DNA of 64,000 bases from an uncultured Prevotellaceae bacterium (GCA_900319385.1 ONOG01000007.1:1-64000), one strand, 5' to 3'; shown: positions 27,300-36,541, counted from the first letter of the stretch. Made by a program: numbers and translations. Notes: generated from the letters alone by a model not told the origin.

Positions 27300-27407
27300 T
27301 TCCTAGCAGGGCTAGATGTGCTAGCAGGGCTAGCGTTCCTAGCACGGCTAGCAGCTCTAACAGGTATGGCGTTCCTAGCAGGGCTAGCAATTCAAGCATG
27401 GATAAGT
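27300..27407. repeat. 9-bp CTAG array upstream of the four-helix-bundle gene
   Basis: Twelve 9-bp units of the same family as 26510-26617 (e.g. GGGCTAGCA, TTCCTAGCA, CGGCTAGCA), again 108 bp. It starts 35 bp upstream of the gene's ATG. The remainder of the 27266-27619 gap holds only the promoter at 27547. Confidence 0.9.
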
Positions 27408-27546
27408 TTCCCCTTTCCGTCCACAAAGTTACAAAAATCTCGCTTCAATGCTCTCATTTCCACCTATTTTCCGCCAAAACATTAATTTTTCGTTCCTAAA
27501 CTGCACTTTTTTACTAAAATGTTATTCAACTTTTCATCCTTTTCTG

Positions 27547-27555
27547 TATTTTTGC
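27547..27555 (+). promoter_or_regulatory. -7 box of the 27620 operon
   Basis: TATTTTTGC, 65 bp ahead of the ATG at 27620. Confidence 0.65.
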
Positions 27556-27619
27556 AAGCTGAGTCTAACTAACTGCACACAACTAACATCAATCAATATC
27601 ACTAATCTAAGCTAACAAA

Positions 27620-30600
27620 ATGAAAAGACTTCTAAGAAATGTCTTGGCGGCCTTCGTCGTCTCGACAGTCGGTGTCGTCAATGCATCGGCGCAAGCTTCC
27701 TACAACTTTTCGTACACGCAAGGTGCGACGGTTGCCGCAGGAAGCGACTATTTCCTGTACAACATTGGCAGTGGAATGTTCCTGACCGATGGTATGGATT
27801 GGGGAACACACGCTACGGCAGACCATGCTGGTCGCTTAATTACACTTGCCTCCTTAAATAACGGCAAGTACAGTATCTACACCCAATCCTACTCTTTGAA
27901 CAACGGTGCTACAGCCAAGGCAGGATACATGACAACTAACAGCTACCTGGACACAGGAAGCAACGATGCCAATTGGGAGTTCACGCCGGTAAATGTTTCC
28001 GGTTATACAAATGCCTACACAATCAAAAACAGCGAGACGCAGTATCTGTACTTCAATGCGAACGATTCACGCGTCAATGTTGGTGAAAGTCCCAACAACA
28101 ATTATGCCTATTGGATACTTGTACCAAAAACTGCACGCGATGAAAAGAATGACTACACTTACTATCTCATGAACACAGACTTCAACCGTCCATGGGAAAG
28201 AGCTGTATGGAGTGGATCGACCGGAACAAATGACAAATTTTCAACAGGTGGACTTGCCACGAATCGCTGCGGCGAGAAATATCATACAGTATTTGACCTT
28301 ACACAAACCATTGCCAAACCTGTTCCAGAAGGTCGTTATCGCCTCTACGCCCAAGCATTTTGGCGTCAGGATGGCAACGATGCAGGCGCTGTGCTCTATG
28401 CAAATAACGATACCCAGACTCTGGCTGGTTTCAATGCAAACGGAGAGGGTACTGTAGCCAACATGGATGGCGCATCTACTGCTTTCACCGAAGGAAAATA
28501 CATTAACAGCGTTGAGACTTTTGTCAATGATGGGTCTCTTAAAGTGGGTATAAACATCACTTCTGGCTCACAATGGGTCATCTGGGATAACTTCACACTC
28601 CTGTATCTCGGTCAATGCGTGATGGACTATGCCCAGGCACTGCCTGCCGGAGGTATGACTGCCGACACATGGTACTATTTCGATATTGCTGTTGCAGGCG
28701 ACTATACGCTCACAGCAACAGACCTTTCTGCTATCAAATATACCGCGGATGGTCATACACTGATCACAGCAACACCCACCGACAGTTGGAGCAGCGCAAA
28801 CCAAACATTGGCTGCCGGCCGTTACTACGTCAAGAGTTCGTCTGCACAGACACTGACCGTGAACGCTCAGGCCTACACCTACACCGTCGGCCCTGCTACA
28901 GCTGACAAGACCTACATACAACCTGGCCAGACAGTGACGATTGCCTATCCCGATGCTGTGACCAACTCGGGTGAGGCGCTGACCATCAACACCAGCAACA
29001 TACAGTTCAACGGCGCAGCCCTGACCAATGCTACTGCAACAGCCAATGGCTTCACGTTTGAGATTCCCGCTGGACTGACCACGGCAACCGACTATACTCT
29101 CAGCATCCCCGCCGGAGCAGTGGGCTATACAAACGGTAATACCTTCAACGAGGCACAGAGCATCACCCTGAAGACCCCCGCCGTGTTCAACGGAACTTAC
29201 TTCCTGAAGGTAGCCAAGGCTACGACAGATTTGCAGACAGCCAGCACGTCGGATGCCGCAGGCAAGTACCTGTCGCGCGGTGGTGCATGGGGCACACATG
29301 CCACCCTCGACAAATATGGATTGGCCCTTCAAATCAGCACCGACGACAACAACTACTCCGTCCTCAAGGTATTCGACACCCAGCGTTTCTACTTCCATGA
29401 TGGTACGTACCAGTGCTGGGCCGATGGTACAGGTGGAACAGCCGACAACGAGATATTCATCATCGACAAGCAACTTGGATATCTGACCATCTGCCCCTTC
29501 TATTACAAAGATAATAAGCACTACTTCAAGTACAACACGAACGAAGGAAGCAATGAAATTGTTGCGATGTATGACGACGGCCCCACGGCAGGTCCCATCA
29601 TCCTCTGGGAACTTGAATCACCTGCCGACCACGCCATCGCCATGGCAGGACATAAGGACGCACAAGCCGCTGCTGCCGCTTCGGCAGCCGTTGCCGACAA
29701 CAGCACAGCCTATGGCAGCCTGTCCGGCGTCACTTCAGTATCAGCGATGGAAACAGCCGTCAGCAGTTTGGACAACTTTGTTGTGGTGGGTGGCAATGCC
29801 CCGACTTCGGTACAGGAAAAGTACCAAGGTTCGCAGCCGAATCCCGCACCCGAGACGGTCTATTCCAGCACACTCAACATTCCTGCTCCAGGTCTCTACC
29901 GCTTCTCGATGCAGGCCTTCTACCGTGCTGCCATCAATGCAACTACACAGGCCATGCACGAAGCAGGAGCCGACTTCCCGCCCGTCGTCCTCTTCTTCGG
30001 CGACAGCGAAACACAAATTAAGTCTGTGTACGACGAGTCAAGTGCAGTGGCATTGACCACAGCAACCGACTGGACAAACCTGTCCTACAATGGTGCTTAT
30101 TACCCCAACGACGTCACCACATCACTGGCTGCATTCCAAGCCGACATGTACCACAACGACGTTTGGTTCTACGCTACCGCAGCAGGCACATACACCTACG
30201 GCGTGAAGTACCTGGGATGGGCCAACGCCAGTTCCCAGTGGTTCATCTACTCGCCCGAGGCCGTCACCGTCACTTACTATGGTACTGGTACCATCAATGT
30301 GTCCGATGGCATCGTCACTGTTATGGGCAAAAACAATGAAGCCGACATCAATCGCGCACTCACCAGCGACATCGCCGTGCTGAACATTGAGCAGGCAGTT
30401 GACCTGAATGACGTACAATTCGACAATAGCAACAACCCGAACTTGCTCATCTATGCCAACTCAACCAATCAGGTGACCTCCTCCACCAGGAACGTAATTG
30501 TGAATGGCGTTTGCGAAGAACTCGCACTCACCAAACACAGCACGCCGTTCTTCGTACCCAAAGCCTTCACGGCTACGGATGCGACATATACTGTCAAGCC

Positions 30601-31195
30601 TACAGACCTGGCAGACGGCCAGTTCGCCACCCTGATGATTCCGTTCGAAGCCTATGTGCCGACCGGTACGGCCTACACCCTCGACCAGGGCGTGAATGTC
30701 CTCGGCGACAATGTGAATGCCACGGAGATTACAACAGTAGTTCCTGCCAACTCGCCCGTACTCATCACTGGCACGGGAAACTTCTTTAACAACAACGTCA
30801 GCATCCCCGTGATTGCGAAGGACGCCACCTACACCAGCGGTGAACTCGTCGGTGTCTATAGCACCACGCAGGCTCCTGTCAGCTCGTATGTGCTGCAGTA
30901 CCACAGCAGCTCGCCCAACGGCGTCGCCTTCTATCGTGTGGCTGACACTCAGCCCAACGTCGGACCCTTCCGCGCCTACATCAAGGCACAAGGCAGCAGC
31001 GTGAAGTCGCGCGCCCTCTACATCAACTTCGGCGGCGACGCCAATGGCATTGCCACCCTCGATGCTGAAGGAAACGTCAGCCTCAGCAGTGCTGAATACT
31101 ACACGGCCGGCGGCACACGCCTCAGCGCTCCTCAGAAGGGCCTGAACATCGTGAAGTACGGCAACGGAACCGTCAAGAAGATTTTTGTCAAATAA
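27620..31195 (+). CDS. Large secreted multidomain protein of unknown function
   Basis: 1191 aa with a signal peptide (MKRLLRNVLAAFVVSTVGVVNASAQ). Two related modules with FLTDGMDWGTHAT and LSRGGAWGTHAT motifs (around residues 45-180 and 545-680) surround beta-rich carbohydrate-binding-like segments, including a jelly-roll-like stretch (YRLYAQAFWRQDG... WVIWDNFTLLYLG) and an Ig-like segment (ADKTYIQPGQTVTIAYPDAV). The C-terminal tail (YYTAGGTRLSAPQKGLNIVKYGNGTVKKIFVK region) resembles the short terminal motif of other secreted Prevotellaceae proteins. No catalytic motif recognised. First gene of an apparent operon with the 58-aa peptide and the PI-PLC lipoprotein; the gaps are 20 and 25 nt. 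Confidence 0.75.
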   Translation: MKRLLRNVLAAFVVSTVGVVNASAQASYNFSYTQGATVAAGSDYFLYNIGSGMFLTDGMDWGTHATADHAGRLITLASLNNGKYSIYTQSYSLNNGATAKAGYMTTNSYLDTGSNDANWEFTPVNVSGYTNAYTIKNSETQYLYFNANDSRVNVGESPNNNYAYWILVPKTARDEKNDYTYYLMNTDFNRPWERAVWSGSTGTNDKFSTGGLATNRCGEKYHTVFDLTQTIAKPVPEGRYRLYAQAFWRQDGNDAGAVLYANNDTQTLAGFNANGEGTVANMDGASTAFTEGKYINSVETFVNDGSLKVGINITSGSQWVIWDNFTLLYLGQCVMDYAQALPAGGMTADTWYYFDIAVAGDYTLTATDLSAIKYTADGHTLITATPTDSWSSANQTLAAGRYYVKSSSAQTLTVNAQAYTYTVGPATADKTYIQPGQTVTIAYPDAVTNSGEALTINTSNIQFNGAALTNATATANGFTFEIPAGLTTATDYTLSIPAGAVGYTNGNTFNEAQSITLKTPAVFNGTYFLKVAKATTDLQTASTSDAAGKYLSRGGAWGTHATLDKYGLALQISTDDNNYSVLKVFDTQRFYFHDGTYQCWADGTGGTADNEIFIIDKQLGYLTICPFYYKDNKHYFKYNTNEGSNEIVAMYDDGPTAGPIILWELESPADHAIAMAGHKDAQAAAAASAAVADNSTAYGSLSGVTSVSAMETAVSSLDNFVVVGGNAPTSVQEKYQGSQPNPAPETVYSSTLNIPAPGLYRFSMQAFYRAAINATTQAMHEAGADFPPVVLFFGDSETQIKSVYDESSAVALTTATDWTNLSYNGAYYPNDVTTSLAAFQADMYHNDVWFYATAAGTYTYGVKYLGWANASSQWFIYSPEAVTVTYYGTGTINVSDGIVTVMGKNNEADINRALTSDIAVLNIEQAVDLNDVQFDNSNNPNLLIYANSTNQVTSSTRNVIVNGVCEELALTKHSTPFFVPKAFTATDATYTVKPTDLADGQFATLMIPFEAYVPTGTAYTLDQGVNVLGDNVNATEITTVVPANSPVLITGTGNFFNNNVSIPVIAKDATYTSGELVGVYSTTQAPVSSYVLQYHSSSPNGVAFYRVADTQPNVGPFRAYIKAQGSSVKSRALYINFGGDANGIATLDAEGNVSLSSAEYYTAGGTRLSAPQKGLNIVKYGNGTVKKIFVK

Positions 31196-31215
31196 CCCAT
31201 AACAACGCAACGATT

Positions 31216-31392
31216 ATGAAAAAAGCATATATCATCCCCAGCCTCCAGCAGTCCGCTGTCGGCATGAACTATCAGATTTGTGACGTCAGCGGACACGACG
31301 GCGGCGGTAGCGGCACCGGCGAAGGTGAAGAAGAAATGGGCAAACGCCGCAAGAGTGAATTTGAAGACGACTCATGGGGAAGTCTGTGGTAA
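31216..31392 (+). CDS. Small 58-aa peptide with Gly-rich centre
   Basis: ATG at 31216, TAA at 31390-31392. The peptide starts MKKAYIIPSLQQSAVGMNY, has a glycine-rich middle (HDGGGSGTGEGEEE) and ends in a basic then acidic tail with DDSWGSLW. It resembles the many short 'MKKxYxxP' ORFs found beside secreted-protein genes in Prevotellaceae, for which I know no function. It has no clear signal peptide or membrane span. Placement between two secreted-protein genes with short spacers supports real expression. A modified-peptide precursor is possible, but no maturation enzyme is nearby. Confidence 0.7.
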   Translation: MKKAYIIPSLQQSAVGMNYQICDVSGHDGGGSGTGEGEEEMGKRRKSEFEDDSWGSLW

Positions 31393-31417
31393 TCATTTCA
31401 AAAATACAGCAACAACA

Positions 31418-33445
31418 ATGAAAGCAAATAAATATTTCTATCTCTTAGCCGCTGCAGCACTGACAGCCAGTGCATGCAGCAGCGACAAGGACCAGCTGGA
31501 CGAAGCCATCGGCAAGGTGGTTCCGCAGGAAGGCGAAGCCATGACCTTTGCAGCCAAAACGGTTGACGGCATGGAATATCTGGGCGAGGAAGACCTCGAC
31601 GGCCAAAGCTCTGCCGCCAAACCCCGCAAGATAGGCGTCAGCCCCAGCGACTTCAGCATCTCGCACTGGTACATCAACGACAAAATCAGCATCAGCGACG
31701 GAACGCTCAACTACACATTCAGTCCTTCGGAAGACAAAGAAGGCCCTGCCTGCTCGTTCTCGACCAGCGGCAATAGCTTTGTCACCGACGGCACTGGCGA
31801 TGAAGGCACCTTCTACGCCTTCTATCCGCAGGAGGCTGTGCTGAGCTGGAACGGTCCGACCGTCACCACCATGATCTGGACAGAACAACTCTACAGCGAG
31901 AACGCAGAACAGAGCGGCATCCTCGGCCCCTACATCGCAGCCAGCGCCACCACCACCGGCGGCGGTGCCAACGCCTCGTTCGACTTCGGACACATCTGCT
32001 CGGTGATTGATGTGGACCTGAGCAGTTTCGATGGAGGAACCATTCAGTCTGTCTCGCTTCTCTCCAACTCTGGAGCCAGCCTGGCAGGACGTATGCTATA
32101 TAACTGCTCGACAAAGGCTGCCTCTCTGGTCAACAATGACGGAGGTGGCTATGCTGCACAAAACTGCATCAGCAACCTTGTCACCGTGAGCAACGTGAAT
32201 GCTGCCACAGCCACTGTGCGCTTCTACGTCCTTCCCATCACGCAAGAAAGCGGCTTCACCATTACTGTCCGTACCACCGATGGCAACTTCTTCACCAAGA
32301 GGTCAACCACTAAGGTCGGCAATACGGCTGCCAATGCAGACTATCTTGCTTCAATGTCGAACCAGTCGGGTTCGCTTTGCCTGCCTTTCTACAAAAAGTA
32401 TAAGTTTGGCAACACCTCAACCGCCACGAAGAACCTCTGGATGGCAACCATTCCTAACAACCTGCGCCTCCGCCAGCTGACCGTGCCTGGAGCACACAAT
32501 GCAGCTACAAGCGGTGTTAGCAGTAGTGCAAGCAAGTGCCAGAGCGAAACCATTTCCGGACTATTAGCCAATGGCGTACGCGGATTTGACTTGCGTCCAC
32601 GATATACAAGTAGTTCTGGCATTACGGCCGACAACTTACTTATTTGTCATGGCTTAACTACAACAGATGTTCTGTTCAAGGATGCCGTAGCAGATTTGGT
32701 CAACTTTGTCAAGGCAAATCCTTCCGAAGTAATCTTCATCAATATGCAGAAAGAAAAAACTTCTGGTACAGACCGTTCTGCAGAATGGAGAACTGCCGTC
32801 AGAACAATTTTCCAAGGACAAGCCGACTATCTGCTGCCTTCATTAGAAGAATACCAGAACTTTGGGGCAGCACGCGGAAAGGTTGTAGTCATCAGCAAGA
32901 ATCCTTACGGTACAGAAGGTGTCTATAATGATATTGTTTATGGTGGTATTATACAAAACTGGGGGGACAACACCTCTACCGAAGGTGCCTATATATATAA
33001 GGCAGGTGGATCGAACGTCGCCTCAGCCAGCGTAGAAGACACCTACGACATCACGAGCACAAGCAACAAACAATCGCTGGTCAGCACGATGTTGGGCAAG
33101 GCAGCCAACGACAATTCCACCCGCTTCTACTTTACCTGGAACAATATGGCCTACAGTCTTTTGTCTGGCAATCCATCCGACTGGGCAGCAACCATGAATC
33201 CTTGGCTGACGAATTATGTCAACAATGCACAGGCTGACCGTCTGGGCTTGATCTATGCTGACTTCATCGGCAGCACTTCAAATGGCGGTGCTGCGCTGCT
33301 GAAAGCCATCATCCAGCACAACTACAAGTACGTCTATAAGAATCGTACCCGCAACACCGCGGCTGCTGGTGGCACCGACACGGGTGTTGATGTAGCCGGT
33401 GACGAATATGCCGACGACAGCGAGGTATTTGCCAAGCAGCGCTAA
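31418..33445 (+). CDS. Lipoprotein: fimbrillin-like N-terminus fused to a PI-PLC X domain
   Basis: 675 aa from the ATG at 31418, where a lipoprotein signal starts (MKANKYFYLLAAAALTASAC); the ORF's earlier ATG (31280) runs through the 58-aa peptide gene out of frame. Residues about 25-330 are a beta-rich, fimbrillin/Mfa-like region. Residues about 345-650 are a bacterial PI-PLC X-type phosphodiesterase domain: VPGAHNAAT (H360), GVRGFDLRPR (D391, R393) and ICHG (H411), in the order and spacing of B. cereus PI-PLC H32, D67, R69, H82. It would cleave phosphatidylinositol or a GPI-like lipid at the cell surface. I cannot assign the fifth catalytic residue. Target lipid unknown. Confidence 0.82.
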   Translation: MKANKYFYLLAAAALTASACSSDKDQLDEAIGKVVPQEGEAMTFAAKTVDGMEYLGEEDLDGQSSAAKPRKIGVSPSDFSISHWYINDKISISDGTLNYTFSPSEDKEGPACSFSTSGNSFVTDGTGDEGTFYAFYPQEAVLSWNGPTVTTMIWTEQLYSENAEQSGILGPYIAASATTTGGGANASFDFGHICSVIDVDLSSFDGGTIQSVSLLSNSGASLAGRMLYNCSTKAASLVNNDGGGYAAQNCISNLVTVSNVNAATATVRFYVLPITQESGFTITVRTTDGNFFTKRSTTKVGNTAANADYLASMSNQSGSLCLPFYKKYKFGNTSTATKNLWMATIPNNLRLRQLTVPGAHNAATSGVSSSASKCQSETISGLLANGVRGFDLRPRYTSSSGITADNLLICHGLTTTDVLFKDAVADLVNFVKANPSEVIFINMQKEKTSGTDRSAEWRTAVRTIFQGQADYLLPSLEEYQNFGAARGKVVVISKNPYGTEGVYNDIVYGGIIQNWGDNTSTEGAYIYKAGGSNVASASVEDTYDITSTSNKQSLVSTMLGKAANDNSTRFYFTWNNMAYSLLSGNPSDWAATMNPWLTNYVNNAQADRLGLIYADFIGSTSNGGAALLKAIIQHNYKYVYKNRTRNTAAAGGTDTGVDVAGDEYADDSEVFAKQR

Positions 33446-33468
33446 GAGAGAGACAGATAATAGGAACG

Positions 33469-33504
33469 AAGTGTGGGGCACACAGGATGGTTTGCCCCAC
33501 ACTT
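33469..33504 (+). terminator. Hairpin after the PI-PLC gene
   Basis: AAGTGTGGGGCA (33469-33480) pairs with TGCCCCACACTT (33493-33504), then TGTTAC. A terminator or attenuator between the PI-PLC and FISUMP genes. Confidence 0.7.
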
Positions 33505-33527
33505 TGTTACAAAAAACACGCAATCCG

Positions 33528-34229
33528 ATGAAACGATTTCTGTGGATATGTTTCAGTTTCATGATACCGGCCGTCCTGCTTCACGCCCAGCAGGTGTGCT
33601 ATGTCATGCGAGTGGAAATGACCGACGGCTCCGTCCAGCGCATCGCTGTCGATGACGTGAACTGCATCACCTTCGAGACCGAGGAGGTATTCGACCCGCG
33701 TCAGGCAGTCGATCTCGGTCTGTCGGTCAAGTGGGCTGCCTGCAACATCGGTGCTGATACGCCTGAGGGCCTGGGCGACCTTTTCTCTTGGGCGGAGACA
33801 GCGCCGAAGACAGACTATTCGGAGGCGAACTACAGCTACTTCGTCAACTACAGCTACGAGCACATCGGCTACAACATCACGGGCGTAGCCAAGTACGACG
33901 CCGCCACCGCGCAGTGGGGCGAGCCGTGGCGAATGCCCTCCCTCCACGAAATCAACCAACTGATGAGCTGTACGTGGACGCCCGAAACCCTGAACGGCGT
34001 GAAAGGTTACCGTGTGACAGGCAAAAATGGCAACAGCATCTTCCTGCCCGCTGCCGGTTACCAGCCTGGTGAGGAACGTCTGGAAGTCGGCACACAGGGC
34101 TACTACTGGTCGGCTTCGCTCAATCCCGATATGCGGTCCTCAGCCTACAACATCAACTTCCGAGGCTACGACGCCCCGTGGTCGGCCAGCCGAGCCTATG
34201 GGTTCTCCGTTCGCGCAGTGAGGGATTGA
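33528..34229 (+). CDS. Secreted FISUMP-domain protein
   Basis: 233 aa from the ATG at 33528, at a signal peptide (MKRFLWICFSFMIPAVLLHA). The mature part has a short strand-rich start (CYVMRVEMTDGSVQRIAVDDV) and then one Fibrobacter-major-paralogue-type domain: VDLGLSVKWAACNIG, GDLFSWAET, WRMPSLHEINQLM, GYYWSAS and a final GFSVRAVRD. These domains have a C-type-lectin-like fold and probably bind ligands at the surface; no enzyme activity is known to me. A strong terminator follows. Confidence 0.85.
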   Translation: MKRFLWICFSFMIPAVLLHAQQVCYVMRVEMTDGSVQRIAVDDVNCITFETEEVFDPRQAVDLGLSVKWAACNIGADTPEGLGDLFSWAETAPKTDYSEANYSYFVNYSYEHIGYNITGVAKYDAATAQWGEPWRMPSLHEINQLMSCTWTPETLNGVKGYRVTGKNGNSIFLPAAGYQPGEERLEVGTQGYYWSASLNPDMRSSAYNINFRGYDAPWSASRAYGFSVRAVRD

Positions 34230-34244
34230 AGGCTCCACTCAACG

Positions 34245-34290
34245 CATTGCGGGCTGCAAACATTCGCTGTTTGCAGCCCGCAATGTTTTT
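34245..34290. terminator. Strong terminator between FISUMP and FecCD genes
   Basis: An 18-bp perfect stem (arms 34245-34262 and 34268-34285) with loop TTCGC and a T-run on the + strand. It sits between convergent genes. Confidence 0.9.
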
Positions 34291-34299
34291 GCCGGACAT

Positions 34300-34335
34300 G
34301 AGATAGCACGGATAGCAAGTCTATCAGGGCTAAAC
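34300..34335. repeat. 9-bp CTA array at the 3' end of the FecCD gene
   Basis: Four units (GAGATAGCA, CGGATAGCA, AGTCTATCA, GGGCTAAAC). The FecCD stop codon TAG (34330-34332, minus) is the central triplet of the last unit, followed in frame by TGA and TAG. Confidence 0.7.
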
Positions 34336-35349
34336 TCCCCTGCCTCCACGTGCAATGACGTAGATGATGACGGGTGCCCCGATGAGGGGCGTGACGGCAT
34401 TGAGGGGGATGATGCCAGCATCGCCAGGGAGCACGCAGATGATATTGCAGAGCAGGGCGATGGCCGATCCTGTGAGCATGGTCATGGGGAGCAGCGTCTG
34501 GTGGTTGTCGGTGCCGAGAATGAGGCGGGCGATATGTGGCACAGCCAGTCCGATGAACGACACAGGGCCGCAGAAGGCAGTAGTGACCGCGGTGAGGATG
34601 CCGGTGACGAGGAGCAGTCCGTTGCGTACTCGCAGGGTGTTGAAGCCAAGGTTTTCGGCATACTGTTCGCCGAGCAGGAGGGCGTTGAGCGGTTTGATAT
34701 AGAGGAGCGAGGCAACGAGAGCGAGCAGGGTCACTCCGGCAAACCAGGGCATCTGTTGCGAACTGACGCCTCCGAAGTTGCCCAGTCCCCACACCATGTA
34801 GGACTGCACACCCTGTTCGGTGGCAAAGAAATTGAGCAGGGAGATGGCAGACGACGAGATGTAGCCTATCATGATGCCCACGATGAGCAGCATGACGTTG
34901 TTGTGCACCATGGTTGCTGCCCCGAGGATGAGCAGCATGACCAGCATGGCTCCGGCAAAGGCTGCGACGAGGATGGCGACGAAGCCTGTCAGCGTGAAGG
35001 CTCCGGCACCCACACTGCCCCCCATGAGGAGCATGACGAGGGCCACGCCGAGCGAAGCTCCGCTGTTGATACCGAACACCGAGGGACCCGCCAGGGGGTT
35101 GCGGAAGGCCGTCTGGAGCAGAAGACCGCTGGCAGCAAGGGCTGCACCGCAGAGCAGGGCGGTGATGGCCCCTGGCAGTCGGCTCTCCATCACGATGTAC
35201 TGCCACGACGGGCGTGCCGCTTCGTGGCCGGTGAGGATGCTCCACACGTCGATGGCTGGAATATCAACCGCCCCAACCAGCAGGTTGAGGGCAAAGAGCA
35301 CGACGATGGCGATGCCCATCATGACCCAGATTGCTATCATCTTTTTCAT
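34330..35349 (-). CDS. FecCD-family ABC transporter permease
   Basis: 339 aa, family length, about nine or ten membrane spans. Conserved segments: RLPGAITALLCGAALAASGLLLQ near residue 57 (SRLPG...AGLQ-type), NPLAGPSVFGINSGAS, and SFIGLAVPHIARLILGTDN with the EAA-like loop. It imports a siderophore, haem or cobamide across the inner membrane with the binding lipoprotein encoded just upstream (gap 54 nt). No ATPase gene follows; transcription stops at the terminator at 34245. Confidence 0.93.
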   Translation of the reverse strand: MKKMIAIWVMMGIAIVVLFALNLLVGAVDIPAIDVWSILTGHEAARPSWQYIVMESRLPGAITALLCGAALAASGLLLQTAFRNPLAGPSVFGINSGASLGVALVMLLMGGSVGAGAFTLTGFVAILVAAFAGAMLVMLLILGAATMVHNNVMLLIVGIMIGYISSSAISLLNFFATEQGVQSYMVWGLGNFGGVSSQQMPWFAGVTLLALVASLLYIKPLNALLLGEQYAENLGFNTLRVRNGLLLVTGILTAVTTAFCGPVSFIGLAVPHIARLILGTDNHQTLLPMTMLTGSAIALLCNIICVLPGDAGIIPLNAVTPLIGAPVIIYVIARGGRGV

Positions 35350-35403
35350 ATCCTACTTATTAAATTAATTCGTGCCATTCGTGGAATTCGTGGTAGAAAC
35401 ACA

Positions 35404-36525
35404 TCATTGCTCCTTCAGCCGCAGGAAGTATTTCGGTTCGCCGAGTCCCAGTTCGGGATGGGCGATGGTGACAAAGTCGCGGAGCAGACGTTCGGGATGG
35501 AAGGGTGTTTCCTCGTAGAACGTCGATGTGGCGGTGTTGCAACCATAGAGCTGTCCCGTCTGGAAGGCACGGAACTGGTCGTAGCCACGATGTTCGCTCA
35601 GCAGTTCTGTGGGCGAGATGGGATGGTCGGCATTGAAGCGGAAGAGCCAAACGTCGGCCTGCGCAGCCTTCTCCAACACCGTCTCGAAGGGGAGCGAGAG
35701 GCTGCCGCTGTGGGTGTCGTCGGCCCAGGCATAGCCGCAGTGGGCATCGGCTATCACATGGCCGATGGTGCTGTTGCCGCCAGGCACGTACCAAACAGAA
35801 CCCGTCATCTTGTCCATCAGCACCGTACACTGCGACGTGGCCTTGGCAGCTTGGTCGCGCAGGGCTGCGTAGTCGGATTCGACCTGGCGGAAGATGCTGT
35901 CAGCCTGGGCCTCGGCTCCGAAGAGCAGACCGTAGAAGCGCATCCATTCGGCACGCCCGAGCGGCGAGGACTCCATATATTCCGCCATCTCGATGATGGG
36001 AATGCCGATTTCCTCCACACGGCCGTAGCCTCCGCTGTTCTGGAACGGCGAGAGGAAGATGGCGTCGGGCTGGAGGTCGAGCACTTTCTCGACGGCTGGT
36101 GCGAGGGCCGAACCGCAGTCGGCGATGCTGCCGTCCTTGCAGCCCTGCTCGACGAAGGGCAGGTGGATGTACTGCACGTCGCACACGCCGCCGATGCTTT
36201 TTTCTTTGCCAAACGACTGGAGCAGACCACAGTGGACACTGGTGGCTATGACGCTGCGACGTAGCGGAGTGCGCACGATGGTGCCTTTGGGCAAATGTGG
36301 CGGAACGTCGCCGTCGGCCGGCACGAGCAGATAGGTGTGCAGCACGCGGCCCTCGTTCCAGGGGTCGGCCAGCGTGACCTGCGTATAGCCGTCACAACGG
36401 ACAATCGTGAGCCGCTGAGCATGCTCAAGCTGGAGCGTATCGCCTTCGCCTGGGCCATGAGTCGTGCCTGTACCCGAACAGGCGGTGATCAGGAGGCAGA
36501 GCAGGATGAGAAGTGGTGCTTTCAT
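35404..36525 (-). CDS. ABC transporter substrate-binding lipoprotein (iron-siderophore/cobamide type)
   Basis: 373 aa with lipobox LLITAC (Cys 17). Two-lobed BtuF/FepB-like binding protein: SVHCGLLQSFGKEKSIGGVCD, LQPDAIFLSPFQNSGG, the inter-lobe helix, and FETVLEKAAQADVWLF in lobe two. It captures the chelate in the periplasm and hands it to the permease at 34330. Neighbouring feoAB upstream points to iron. A short CACGAATT tandem repeat (about 35367-35395) separates it from the permease gene. Confidence 0.9.
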   Translation of the reverse strand: MKAPLLILLCLLITACSGTGTTHGPGEGDTLQLEHAQRLTIVRCDGYTQVTLADPWNEGRVLHTYLLVPADGDVPPHLPKGTIVRTPLRRSVIATSVHCGLLQSFGKEKSIGGVCDVQYIHLPFVEQGCKDGSIADCGSALAPAVEKVLDLQPDAIFLSPFQNSGGYGRVEEIGIPIIEMAEYMESSPLGRAEWMRFYGLLFGAEAQADSIFRQVESDYAALRDQAAKATSQCTVLMDKMTGSVWYVPGGNSTIGHVIADAHCGYAWADDTHSGSLSLPFETVLEKAAQADVWLFRFNADHPISPTELLSEHRGYDQFRAFQTGQLYGCNTATSTFYEETPFHPERLLRDFVTIAHPELGLGEPKYFLRLKEQ

Positions 36526-36541
36526 TGTATGTAGGATGTTT

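Noticed and set aside
26498..27485. Plus-strand ORFs with LAGLAxLA repeats over the CTAG arrays
   Set aside because: They are translations of the 9-bp repeat; one runs antisense into the four-helix-bundle gene and neither has a start context.
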